A DNA stretch of 64,000 nt from Lysinibacillus parviboronicapiens. GTDB taxonomy: Bacteria > Bacillota > Bacilli > Bacillales_A > Planococcaceae. Of this stretch, positions 24,508-33,127 are shown in pieces. Where the stretch lies: contig NZ_PYWI01000004.1 in the NCBI RefSeq assembly GCF_003049575.1, positions 124,001-188,000 of the forward strand, written 5' to 3'. The notes under the pieces were generated by a model. That model searched no databases. It was not told the DNA's origin and saw nothing but the letters and a program-made list of their open reading frames with translations. The position numbers and the translations under genes were made by a program. Numbering within the stretch: position 1 is the stretch's first letter; the number at the start of each line of letters is the position of its first letter.

Positions 24508-26409
24508 TCATCCCCTATCCTTTCTTATTTCTTTTTGTATTTTACGCAGTGCTTTTTTCGAACCGCGCTCGATATCATGCTGTAACTTTCGGTCTTGATA
24601 ATCCACAAATAATGTATCTAAATCATAGCCTTCTGGATATAATTCGTTGGCCTGCACCTCTAAAGCCAATCGCTTCACATTGACTTCCATGAAATTGCCT
24701 TGATAGAACACGGCGATATTATTGTAAGGGTCCATTTCTTGATAGACAATGCCATAGTCATTGTAATCTAATAATTTCACACGGTCCCCTTTTTGAAATG
24801 CATAATTGTCTTGCTTTTGTACTTTGACAATCTTCGGCTTTCTTATTTTATCTTCATGCACACGTTGTAAGTGATAATCCTTATTTTCCATGTATGCTTG
24901 TGCTCTTTGTAGCACAGTTTCACGCATATTCATTTTTCTCGAAATCCACAGGGCGTTACTGTCCCCGGATGTACCGATCATCAGCTTATACATCGGCTCT
25001 AATGTGTCGCTATTAAAGCGCATGGCGGCATTCATAAAATCATGATGCATTTCTGAAAAACGTTTAATTTCGCCATAGTGTGTAGTTGCCACTGTGATAC
25101 AACCCATTTGATAAAATTCCTCTAAAATGGCGATTGCAAGTGCCGCCCCTTCGTTCGGTTCCGTTCCACTTCCAATTTCATCAAACAGTAAAAGCGTATT
25201 ATTATTGGATGCGCGCATAATTTCGGAAAGGTTTTTCATATGCGATGAAAACGTACTAAGTGCATTTTCGATGCTTTGATTGTCACCAATATCTACAAAA
25301 ATATGGTCGAACACTGCCAATTCGGTCGTCTTATCTGCGCTAATATGAAAACCGGACATGGCCGCCAACGTTAATAAACCGATTGTTTTCAAAACTACCG
25401 TTTTTCCGCCGGCATTTGGCCCTGTTATAATTAGGCTACGATAATCTTTGCCTATACCAAAATTAAGTGGTACAGCCTCTCCAGTTAGAAGTGGATGTTT
25501 ACAATTCACTAATTTTATATAGCCATGGTCATTTAATGTGGGTGCTAGGCCACCAATGTGTTTACTAAATTTTGCTTTGGCAAACACCATATCGTATTGG
25601 CTAATCAGTTCCATATTGATGTTGATTGCTTGAATATTCTCCAACAACAATCCCGAAAGTGTCGCTAAAATTTGATATTCTTCTATCGCTTCTTCCGCTT
25701 TTAGACTTGCAAGCTCCCCATTTAATTTTGTCACGGTATTAGGTTCTATAAAGACCGTCGACCCTGTAGAGGAAATTTCAATAACTGTACCGGGTACATG
25801 ATTTTTAAAGGATGCTTTAATGGGAATGGTATAACGATCATCTTTTTTACTAATAAAGAATTCTTGAATATACGTTTTATTGGCACTATTATTTAAAAAT
25901 TTAGCTAAGCGTTCTTTAATTTTTTCTTCCGTTGTTTCGATATGGTTGCGAATTCGCTTTAAGTCTCTGCTTGCTGCTGCATCCACCCGATTTGCCTTAA
26001 TGGAAAAATTAATTTCTTCTTCCACACTTTTAAATTCGGACATCGAAATTGCGTAAGAAGCTAACAAAGGTGCAAAAAATTCTTTATCCTGCATAAATTT
26101 TTTAATCTTCCTACATCCTCTTAAAAAATCTGATACGTTTATGAGCTCACTTGGATCAAGAATAATGCCTTTTTCAAGGTTTTTAAGTGTATGGTCAATA
26201 TTGGTGACGCCTAAAAATGGGACATGCCCTTCTGCATCCAAGATTGCGCGCGCTTCTGTTGTTTCGTGTAAACGGTTGTGTACGACTGTCAAATTCGAGC
26301 TCGGTGTCAACTTATCCAATAATTGCTTCCCTAACCCACTGACACAAAAAGATTTTACTAGCTGTTTTAATTCGTTATATTGTAACTTTTCAAAAGTTGT
26401 TTGATTCAT
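24508..26409 (-). CDS. MutS2-like ATPase lacking the Smr nuclease domain
   Basis: 633 residues; MutS2 proteins are usually about 780. A MutS core and clamp domain (about 1-300) is followed by an ABC-type ATPase: Walker A GPNAGGKT (about 330), Walker B LLLFDEIGSGTEP and the TTHYGE switch. After the ATPase come a coiled coil and a small KOW-like RNA/ribosome-binding-type segment (FQKGDRVKLLDYNDYGIVYQ), but the C-terminal Smr nuclease domain is missing and the protein ends in a basic helix. MutS2 acts on branched DNA or collided ribosomes; this paralogue may bind but not cut. Start ATG 26409 follows GAGGAGAA. Monocistronic. Confidence 0.85.
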   Translation of the reverse strand: MNQTTFEKLQYNELKQLVKSFCVSGLGKQLLDKLTPSSNLTVVHNRLHETTEARAILDAEGHVPFLGVTNIDHTLKNLEKGIILDPSELINVSDFLRGCRKIKKFMQDKEFFAPLLASYAISMSEFKSVEEEINFSIKANRVDAAASRDLKRIRNHIETTEEKIKERLAKFLNNSANKTYIQEFFISKKDDRYTIPIKASFKNHVPGTVIEISSTGSTVFIEPNTVTKLNGELASLKAEEAIEEYQILATLSGLLLENIQAININMELISQYDMVFAKAKFSKHIGGLAPTLNDHGYIKLVNCKHPLLTGEAVPLNFGIGKDYRSLIITGPNAGGKTVVLKTIGLLTLAAMSGFHISADKTTELAVFDHIFVDIGDNQSIENALSTFSSHMKNLSEIMRASNNNTLLLFDEIGSGTEPNEGAALAIAILEEFYQMGCITVATTHYGEIKRFSEMHHDFMNAAMRFNSDTLEPMYKLMIGTSGDSNALWISRKMNMRETVLQRAQAYMENKDYHLQRVHEDKIRKPKIVKVQKQDNYAFQKGDRVKLLDYNDYGIVYQEMDPYNNIAVFYQGNFMEVNVKRLALEVQANELYPEGYDLDTLFVDYQDRKLQHDIERGSKKALRKIQKEIRKDRG

Positions 26410-27067
26410 GTTCAATTCTCCTCACGATGATTTTTCCTATCACAATGAAGATACCTACCCATTAGATGTCAATGATCTGTCAACTATAGCATTGGGTTAT
26501 TTTCTTATTCAGTTTACTTATAAACACAAAAAAGCTGTGGGGATACCACAGCTTCCTTTACAGTTACAAGGCATGTGCAAATAGAATCAAGCGAACATTC
26601 AGTATTCGCTCATTCAAGATTACACGCTTTATAAAGTATTGTAGGTATCTTCATAGGTTTTGAAATAAATCCATGACAAAATTAGGGGTGGTTTTGATAC
26701 ATATCCCCCATCGTCATCTCTTTACTTCATTTAGTTTTGCCTATTTAGAACCTACCGCACTCACAAAAAGCACCTCGCATTTATTTATAGTTCGTTTCAT
26801 TATCATCTAATTGATTGCATTCATAATACTATATGCCAATCAAAAAGTAAAGTTGCTTCGTTTTGGCGTTTTTTGACGATGAAAGTAAATGACATCGTTT
26901 AGTCATTAAAATTAAGGAAGTCATGTGGAGAAATCCTCATTTATAATCCTCTATAAAACGGTTGAGCTTATGAAGCTAGAGCTAAGACTTTTACTGACCC
27001 TTCCTGCATAACATTTATATAGAATAGGAAAGGATGATGCCTTATCCGTAAAAAAGGAATCTTTTTT
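26410..27067. other. Long intergenic region upstream of the MutS2-like gene
   Basis: No gene supported in 650 bp. It contains a strong minus-strand terminator hairpin (AAGCTGTGG / CCACAGCTT then T6, 26530-26556) located between two perfect 14-nt inverted repeats, ATGAAGATACCTAC at 26445-26458 and GTAGGTATCTTCAT at 26641-26654. The arrangement could be a regulatory leader of the MutS2-like gene or the ends of a small inserted element. Confidence 0.5.
26530..26556 (-). terminator. Terminator in leader of the MutS2-like gene
   Basis: Stem AAGCTGTGG/CCACAGCTT, followed on the minus strand by TTTTTTG. It lies 120 bp upstream of the MutS2-like gene on the same strand, with no coding gene before it. 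Confidence 0.7.
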
Positions 27068-27445
27068 GTGGTAACGGTCATATTCATATGTGGGTCATTC
27101 TTAATGCTAGATATTTTTTTCAACACATCAGATGATAGTGGTCGTGTTAATTTTGCCAATCACCAAAAATTGTTGGCGGAAGTTGCGAAGATTGATGCAC
27201 AAATAACCGAAACTGAACTTTCAAATAAAATTGTTAGTAGGTTAAACGAGCATGGCTATACGTTGGCTGGAGGCGTAGGATACACTATTTACCCAGATAA
27301 ACAAATAATTGCACTGTTAATGTATGATGGTGATGCAATGAATACAGAAAGAGAAAGAGAAATTCACAATATTGTAAACATTGTAGCAGAAGAAAACGGT
27401 TTTCATTCCTTTGACATCGAAATACAAAATGCCGCTAATAAATAA
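27068..27445 (+). CDS. Hypothetical membrane-anchored protein
   Basis: At least 125 residues: an N-terminal hydrophobic helix (VTVIFICGSFLMLDIFF) and an extracytoplasmic domain ending in YDGDAMNTEREREIHNIV and FHSFDIEIQN. It vaguely resembles DUF4030-type proteins, but I do not claim the family. The GTG at 27068 has no ribosome site. In frame upstream the codons read IRKKGIFF after an AAAGGATG site, but the position where a start is expected is CTT, so either a rare start codon is used or the start has been lost. Confidence 0.5.
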   Translation: MVTVIFICGSFLMLDIFFNTSDDSGRVNFANHQKLLAEVAKIDAQITETELSNKIVSRLNEHGYTLAGGVGYTIYPDKQIIALLMYDGDAMNTEREREIHNIVNIVAEENGFHSFDIEIQNAANK

Positions 27446-27605
27446 ATAACCCTGCCACTAAACCTGCTAGACCAAGATAAATCAGCGACTGCACTTAAAC
27501 AATGAATACTCGAAATTGGTTGACAATTAGAGATGTAAAGTTATAATAAGTATCAATATCTGCATAACGAAGATTTGTTTCATGCATTTCGGAGTATAAG
27601 AGTAA

Positions 27606-27870
27606 AAGCGTTGAAGAGAACGAGTAGCTTTAATGGAACTTACAGAAAGTAGCCGGTTGTTGAGAGGCGCAAGGAAAGTTAAGGTGAATACATCTTGGAG
27701 CTGCGTACCGAACTTATAGTAGGCTACGACGGGGTTGCACCCGTAATCAATGCATAGGTATCGCATATAGCCGTACCTATTGAGGAGAGTTATGTGAATA
27801 GCTCTCAAATAAAGGTGGTAACACGTTCATACACGTCCTTTAGGTTTATTCCTAAAGGGCGTTTTTTGTT
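27606..27870 (+). promoter_or_regulatory. T-box riboswitch, tyrosine specifier, upstream of tyrS
   Basis: Stem I carries the AGTAGC and GGTGAATACATCTTGGAG region with UAC at 27689-27691, the Tyr codon. The T-box sequence AAAGGTGGTAACACG is at 27811-27825, followed by terminator ACGTCCTTTAGG / CCTAAAGGGCGT and T6 (27833-27868). Uncharged tRNA-Tyr should favour the antiterminator and raise synthetase expression. Confidence 0.92.
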
Positions 27871-27918
27871 TTTCTCTTATAGAATCTGTCAGATTAACAT
27901 TTGAAGGAGTTGTTAGAG

Positions 27919-29133
27919 ATGTTGTTAGAACCACAAGAGCAATTAGCAATCATTAAGAAAGGGACAGACACAATTGTTCATGAAGAAGAATTACTGGCAA
28001 AATTAACGCGTTCATTCGAGAAGAAAGAACCGTTGACAATTAAATTAGGCCTTGATCCTTCAGCACCGGATATTCATTTAGGTCATGCCGTTGTTCTACG
28101 CAAAATTAAGCAAATGCAAGATTTAGGACATCAGGTAGTCATTTTGATTGGGGACTTTACTGGTTGCATTGGTGACCCAACAGGAAAAGCAAAAGGTCGT
28201 GTGGCACTGAGTGATGCAGTAGTTAAGGAAAACGCCCACACCTATTGCGCGCAAATCTTTAAAGTATTAGATAAGGATAAAACAACGGTCCGTTTTAATA
28301 GTGAGTGGTTAACAAAATTAACGTTTGAAGAAGTTATTCAATTAGCAGCAACGACTTCGGTAGCGCGCATTTTAGAACGAGATGATTTTCAAAAACGTTA
28401 CAAAAATCAAGTGCCTATCGGAATTCACGAATTTTTCTATCCGTTAATGCAAGCGTATGATTCCGTCGAAATTTCCGCAGACATTGAGTTAGGCGGCACA
28501 GACCAAACTTTTAATATTTTAATGGGTCGAACATTACAAAAGCATTTAGGGTTAGAAAAACAAATTGCCATTTTCATGCCTCTACTCGAAGGTTTAGATG
28601 GGGTTGAAAAAATGAGTAAAAGTCTAGGGAACTATATCGGTGTCAATGAGGCACCCGAAACAATGTTTAAAAAAGTGATGGAAGTGCCCGATCATTTGAT
28701 CATTAAATATTTTGAATTGGCAACAGATGAGCATCCTCAGTTCATCAACATGATTCAGGAACGTTTAGAAAACGGGGAAAACCCCCGTGATGTGAAATTA
28801 CAATTAGCCGAAATAATTACCTCGTTATATCATGGTAAAAATGCGATGAAGGAAGCTAAAGTCTATTTTGAAACCGCCTTTCAAAAACGAGAAATCCCAG
28901 AAAATATTCCTAGTCTGATAATTCAAATCGGACACGAAAAGATTGCCGACATCATTCCTGAACTGATTACCATGGATTTTGTTCAAAGTAAAAGCGAATT
29001 TGTAAGGTTAATCAAACAAAATGGCGTATCATTAAACGGGGAAAAAATTCTAGCGGACGATTTAGATCATATATTAATGAACAATGACGTGTTACAAATT
29101 GGCAAGAAACGATTTCTAAAATTTATTAAATAA
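27919..29133 (+). CDS. tyrS: Tyrosyl-tRNA synthetase (TyrZ-like type)
   Basis: 404-residue class I synthetase that charges tRNA-Tyr. The HIGH-type motif appears as DIHLGHAVVL and the second motif as KMSKS; the tyrosine pocket contains GDFTGCIGDPTGK and GGTDQTFNILMGR. A C-terminal S4-like RNA-binding region is present (FVRLIKQNGVSLNGEKI). The sequence is of the TyrZ class rather than the main B. subtilis TyrS class, so another TyrRS may exist elsewhere. Start ATG 27919 is nine bases after AAGGAG; the TTG at 27901 lies before that site. Under a tyrosine T-box. Confidence 0.93.
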   Translation: MLLEPQEQLAIIKKGTDTIVHEEELLAKLTRSFEKKEPLTIKLGLDPSAPDIHLGHAVVLRKIKQMQDLGHQVVILIGDFTGCIGDPTGKAKGRVALSDAVVKENAHTYCAQIFKVLDKDKTTVRFNSEWLTKLTFEEVIQLAATTSVARILERDDFQKRYKNQVPIGIHEFFYPLMQAYDSVEISADIELGGTDQTFNILMGRTLQKHLGLEKQIAIFMPLLEGLDGVEKMSKSLGNYIGVNEAPETMFKKVMEVPDHLIIKYFELATDEHPQFINMIQERLENGENPRDVKLQLAEIITSLYHGKNAMKEAKVYFETAFQKREIPENIPSLIIQIGHEKIADIIPELITMDFVQSKSEFVRLIKQNGVSLNGEKILADDLDHILMNNDVLQIGKKRFLKFIK

Positions 29134-29151
29134 CGAGCGACTAAAAAAATC

Positions 29152-29193
29152 AAAAACATGCACTAAACGAAAATTGTTTTATGCATGTTTTTT
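29152..29193 (+). terminator. Terminator after tyrS
   Basis: Stem AAAAACATGCA / TGCATGTTTTTT with a 19-base loop, directly after the tyrS stop. Confidence 0.8.
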
Positions 29194-29213
29194 CGCCATA
29201 ATCGTGCCCTGTT

Positions 29214-29635
29214 CTAGTTACTATTCTTGATGACTTTAAACATTCCGGTCATATTAGGAGAGTGGTTATAAAAATCATATTTTTCATAAAATTCACCTTT
29301 ACCTGCTGATGCAAATAACCCGACAAATGCCTTATCAGGTGCATTTTTTTCTAGATAACTTACTAATGAATTCATAATGTCTTTCCCAATCCCTTGTCCT
29401 TGATGTTCTGGATGAACAACGACGTCTTGGATATAAAAATAGATTACACCGTCTCCAACAATTCTCCCCATTCCAAGAATATTGTTATTATCTTTAACGA
29501 TAACGAAAAGATCGAATGTTGAATTGATGTCTCTGCCACATCAAAATTCATATAATCTCCCCACCCTACACTCGAACATAAAATTGATCTAGTGTTGGTT
29601 TTGTATGATGTAGAACCTCATTTACATACTATAAA
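29214..29635 (-). pseudogene. Frameshifted GNAT acetyltransferase
   Basis: The last 85 residues (29214-29471) read as an acetyl-CoA-binding GNAT core: IQDVVVHPEHQGQGIGKDIM. Upstream the same strand encodes matching family N-terminal pieces in other frames: VLHHTKPTLDQFY (from about 29632), then VGWGDYMNFDVAETSIQHS, then FDLFVIVKDNNNILGMGRI. At least two frameshifts separate them, and no intact start remains. The gene was a small-molecule N-acetyltransferase of about 135 residues and is now probably inactive. Confidence 0.75.
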
Positions 29636-29835
29636 CAGTCCTTCCCATAAACCAAAGTTCTATTTCTGACAAAAAGACTAGTTAGGTTATCCTAAAGCCA
29701 TGTTATTTCATAAAAAATATATTTTATCATCAATAGATTTCTTCGTTCTATCATAATAGACAGCGTGGCATTTTTTCGTCCTTAGCAAGGAATGAATCGG
29801 GTAAGGTATCCTATGTGCAATCTGTTTTACACATA

Positions 29836-29870
29836 AAAAGGACCTGTAGAAAATTTCTACAAGTCCTTTT
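29836..29870. terminator. Terminator after rarD-like gene
   Basis: Stem AAAAGGACcTGTAGAAA / TTTCTACAaGTCCTTTT ends one base from the stop codon. Confidence 0.85.
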
Positions 29871-29871
29871 A

Positions 29872-30777
29872 TTACGCGGATTTATGATGGGCTCTTCTCG
29901 TTTCGATGATTTTTGAGCCAGAGAATAATAATAACGCTATCCAAATAATACTAAACGCCATTAATTCTACTTGGCTAAATGGCTCCTTATACAGCACAAC
30001 ACCTAAAATTAAGACAATTGTTGGCGCTACGTATTGTATAAAGCCCAATAAATAGAGCGGAATATTTTGTGCGCCTTTGGCAAATAAAATTAAAGGCACC
30101 GCTGTGACAATACCACTTACAATCATCAAAATATCTGTTTGTACATTCACATGTAAGAAAGAAGCTTGGCTTGTTGTAAATAGATAGATGTAATACCCTA
30201 GCGCAAAAGGTAGGATAAACAATGTTTCAATCGCAAGACCTCTAGTTGCATCAATGGTAATTTTCTTTTTCAGCACACCATAAATGGCAAAGGTTAATGC
30301 TATCAGTAATGCGACCCATGGAATAGAGCCGTAGTTCAATGTCAAAATAATGACAGCGATAAAGGCAATACCTGTAGCAGCCCACTGTGCACGGCTAAGT
30401 GTCTCTTTGAAGAAAACTACGCCAAAAATAACTGATAACAATGGGTTAATGTAGTAACCTAGGCTTGTCTCAATCAAGTGTTCATGCGTTACAGCCCAAA
30501 TATATAAATACCAATTCATTGAAATGACAAAAGAAGCTCCCGCTAGTAGCCAAAAAAGCTTCTGATGCGTCCATAAATATTTTAAATCTGCCAGTAGCTC
30601 TTTACGCATACCGATAAGTACTACTGCTATCACCGTAAACACAAAGGACCAAATCACGCGTCCTAACAGAATTTCCATGCTTGGCACATGCTCAAGCATT
30701 TTCCAATAAAGCGGGAAGGCACCCCAAATGACATAAGCAAAAAATGCTGCCAATATCCCTTTTTTCTCGTTCGACAT
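29872..30777 (-). CDS. rarD: EamA family transporter, RarD type
   Basis: 301 residues with ten predicted membrane helices in two EamA halves, matching RarD (N-terminus GILAAFFAYVIWGAFPLYWK, and GYYINPLLSVIFGVVFFKE in the first half). RarD-type drug/metabolite exporters are named for a chloramphenicol-sensitivity phenotype; the natural substrate is unknown. The start follows AGGAGAATTATAG. Monocistronic with its own terminator. Confidence 0.88.
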   Translation of the reverse strand: MSNEKKGILAAFFAYVIWGAFPLYWKMLEHVPSMEILLGRVIWSFVFTVIAVVLIGMRKELLADLKYLWTHQKLFWLLAGASFVISMNWYLYIWAVTHEHLIETSLGYYINPLLSVIFGVVFFKETLSRAQWAATGIAFIAVIILTLNYGSIPWVALLIALTFAIYGVLKKKITIDATRGLAIETLFILPFALGYYIYLFTTSQASFLHVNVQTDILMIVSGIVTAVPLILFAKGAQNIPLYLLGFIQYVAPTIVLILGVVLYKEPFSQVELMAFSIIWIALLLFSGSKIIETRRAHHKSA

Positions 30778-31240
30778 TATCTATAATTCTCCTACTCTAG
30801 TTGTATAAATCATTTACGCCTGCGCGTAAATATATGCAAGCATAACTTTGTTCAATAGACCAAAAGCAACCACTGGCAAGATTGATGTTCACTGAGCAAA
30901 ATTTCAATCAGTGAGGTTTTTGCATCCTCGACTGATGGTTAGTTGCAGCACTCGGGCTTTTACGCTTAGGTAATCGTTCACTTGTTCTCATCTTGCAACT
31001 TAAGTGTTGGTTTCTTACTGGCCGTTCTTGCTGAATAAAGTTAAAGAATAGACTCATTATAGGACTTTGTTGGAAAACTGTAAATGCACATTTTCACTAT
31101 AAGCGTATTGGTTATTGCTAAAATAGCAAAAGCAGACCAAAAACTCTAATAACTATTGATAAATCGCAAAATATTATCAACAAAACTGGGAATGTGTCAT
31201 AAATTAATTGGTTCCACCTATCCAGTTTTATCTAACTAAG
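30778..31240. other. Intergenic with repeat copy
   Basis: Contains the diverged two-hairpin repeat at 30897-31046. The rest is AT-rich, with no supported gene. Confidence 0.4.
30897..31046. repeat. Diverged copy of the two-hairpin repeat
   Basis: AAATTTCAATCAGTGAGG, CTGATGGTTAGTTGCAGCA, CTCGGGCTTTTACGCTTAGG and TCTTACTGGCCGTTCTTGCT, in the same order as the units at 3158-3541. Confidence 0.7.
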
Positions 31241-31777
31241 CTAGTCTCTGTTTTCACTTTCAATCTCAGAAATATATTTTCGTACCATACTATAGCTGAT
31301 TTCTGGATTGATTTGACGTTTAATGCGAATATGAATTTCTTTTATACCCACACCTTGCTCACGTAAATCTCGAATCATCGATTTCAGTGGGCCAGAAAGT
31401 GTTTCTCTGGACAATGCAGTATATTTACTCAATTCAATTAGGAGTTCTGTATTTTGGCGACGTAGCTCTTTGAATTCCTCCACGATGCAATTATATTCCG
31501 TTAGCTTTTTTTGCAACACTGCGTTTTGCTGTGCAATCTTTTGCACCTCTTCTGTCAGTAATGCATTTTGCTTTTTTAACGTTTTCCGATCCTGCTCCAA
31601 TATATGATGCTTTTTATCTGAATCTACATCCATGGTATTGAATAATTGTTCGATTTGCGCTAATTCCTTGTAGCGATTTTGTGATAACAGCATCAAGGAC
31701 TCTGATGCTTTGACGGCAAGTGTGCCATCCTGCAATGTTTCACAAGACAATGCAAAAGGATCTATTTTGTTCATCAT
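31241..31777 (-). CDS. Coiled-coil protein with C-terminal HTH-like segment
   Basis: 178 residues, cytoplasmic. Residues about 40-120 form a long heptad-rich coiled coil (LKKQNALLTEEVQKIAQQNA). The last 50 residues (SMIRDLREQGVGIKEIHIRI and SYSMVRKYISEIE) look like a small helix-turn-helix of the resolvase/terminase-like kind. No named family is recognised. It lies 170 bp downstream of a TelA-type gene on the same strand but after that gene's terminator, and has a Fur-like box about 75 bp before its start, so it probably has its own iron-linked promoter. ATG 31777 or 31774 may be used (GGAGTG site). Confidence 0.65.
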   Translation of the reverse strand: MMNKIDPFALSCETLQDGTLAVKASESLMLLSQNRYKELAQIEQLFNTMDVDSDKKHHILEQDRKTLKKQNALLTEEVQKIAQQNAVLQKKLTEYNCIVEEFKELRRQNTELLIELSKYTALSRETLSGPLKSMIRDLREQGVGIKEIHIRIKRQINPEISYSMVRKYISEIESENRD

Positions 31778-31850
31778 TTATTCACTCCATTACTAAATTG
31801 TCCATGTAATGGTATTACTTTAATTAACATCTTTCCGCTTCCTTTGGTTT

Positions 31851-31865
31851 TGATAATCATTCTCA
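31851..31865. promoter_or_regulatory. Fur-box-like palindrome
   Basis: TGATAATCATTCTCA matches the 7-1-7 Fur consensus TGATAATnATTATCA at 14 of 15 positions (13 of the 14 defined bases). It lies about 75 bp upstream of the coiled-coil protein gene at 31777 and downstream of the telA terminator. Confidence 0.55.
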
Positions 31866-31911
31866 TTTATATCATCATAATAAGTTATGGTCATTTTGTC
31901 AAAATAAAAAA

Positions 31912-31937
31912 ACTCCTTGCATTGATTATGCAAGAAG
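31912..31937 (-). terminator. Terminator after telA-like gene
   Basis: Stem CTTcTTGCAT / ATGCAAGGAG on the minus strand followed by T7. Confidence 0.75.
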
Positions 31938-31945
31938 CTTCCCTG

Positions 31946-33127
31946 TTACATTTTTTTCAATTTTTCATATTCAAGCTGTAATTTTTCGATACGTTTACGG
32001 CCTTCTTCACGGTTTTTCGTTGTTTCTGCTTGAATCTGCTTCGTTTCTTGAATACCCGCCATAATCGTTTGCCATGTTGTTTCAATCGTTTCAATTTTAA
32101 TGCTTGGGCTACCCGCAGCTCGTGCGATATTCACACTATTTTTACTGATATTTTCAGCATTTCGTACTAGCATTTCATTCGTACGACGGTCAAGCTCACT
32201 CATTGAATCTGAAATCAATTTTTGACGCTTCAATGTCACTGCATGAATGAGACCTTGTTTAAAAATTGGGATTGTTGTGACAAACGCAGAGTTAATTTTA
32301 CCAATTAAATGATTATTCCCCTGCTGCATTAAACGAATTTGTGGTGCAGATTGGAAGGATACTTGCTGCGCCATTTCTAGATCATAGCGTCGTTGCTCAA
32401 GCAAATCTACCGCACGGAGCATCGTTTCATATTCCATTGCTGCCAACTGGTCACCTGTTTGCGCTTTTTGCTCCAGCATCGGTAATGTTGCGCGTACCTC
32501 GTCTGCCTTCACTTCAATGGCCGCTACAAATTTACTTAATGATTGGAAGTAGTTTAAGTTTTGGTCATATAACGTTTCAAGGTCTACAGTATTGCGTTTC
32601 ATCTCGACCTCATATTTTTGAATTTCACGGTAAATGACGTCAATTTCCTTATTCATACTGTCATATTTAGAGAGAATGCGCTCTAATTGTTCTTTGCCTT
32701 TATTGAACAGCTTTGTCAGGAAGCCACCCTTTTTTTCGTCTGTAAAATCTTGTGGATCAAATTTATCCATAATTTTATTTAAATTGTTGAGCAACACACT
32801 CGATTCCTCAAGCTTACTTGCTTTCATCGTTGCGAGCATTTTATCTGAGAATGTAGAAATACCAGTTGCCGTTTCTTTTCCTAGTTCCAACATAGCAATT
32901 TGGTCTTTCACATCTATTTTCTGTGCTAATGTATGCACTTCTGGATCTTGTTTTAATGCGAGCTGATTTTGCGCAATTTGTGAAAGCTCTTGTTCTGAAA
33001 CAAGCGTCGGTGCCTGTGTCGGTGCTTGTGCTGGCGCAGCCTGCAATAATGGATTGGGCTGTAATAATGGATTCTCTGTAGCAAATGGATCTTTAGATTT
33101 TAACAAATCGTTGTTGAATTCAGACAT
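31946..33127 (-). CDS. Toxic anion resistance protein, TelA/KlaA family
   Basis: 393 residues, mostly helical and coiled-coil, matching TelA (Pfam toxic anion resistance), as in TVDLETLYDQNLNYFQSLSK and LIGKINSAFVTTIPIFKQGL. The Pro/Gln-rich N-terminus (about 20-45) with NPLLQPNPLLQAAPAQ repeats looks disordered. TelA proteins are tied to tellurite, peptide or envelope stress and are often beside Ter genes; none are seen here. Start follows GGGGGTATTACTT. The partner may be the downstream coiled-coil gene. Confidence 0.88.
   Translation of the reverse strand: MSEFNNDLLKSKDPFATENPLLQPNPLLQAAPAQAPTQAPTLVSEQELSQIAQNQLALKQDPEVHTLAQKIDVKDQIAMLELGKETATGISTFSDKMLATMKASKLEESSVLLNNLNKIMDKFDPQDFTDEKKGGFLTKLFNKGKEQLERILSKYDSMNKEIDVIYREIQKYEVEMKRNTVDLETLYDQNLNYFQSLSKFVAAIEVKADEVRATLPMLEQKAQTGDQLAAMEYETMLRAVDLLEQRRYDLEMAQQVSFQSAPQIRLMQQGNNHLIGKINSAFVTTIPIFKQGLIHAVTLKRQKLISDSMSELDRRTNEMLVRNAENISKNSVNIARAAGSPSIKIETIETTWQTIMAGIQETKQIQAETTKNREEGRKRIEKLQLEYEKLKKM

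Noticed and set aside
27121-27140. Third LutR-type palindrome (ACATCAGATGATAG)
   Set aside because: One mismatch and located inside a coding frame far from lactate genes; likely chance.
27527-27808. 93-codon minus-strand frame
   Set aside because: Lies antisense in the tyrS T-box leader.
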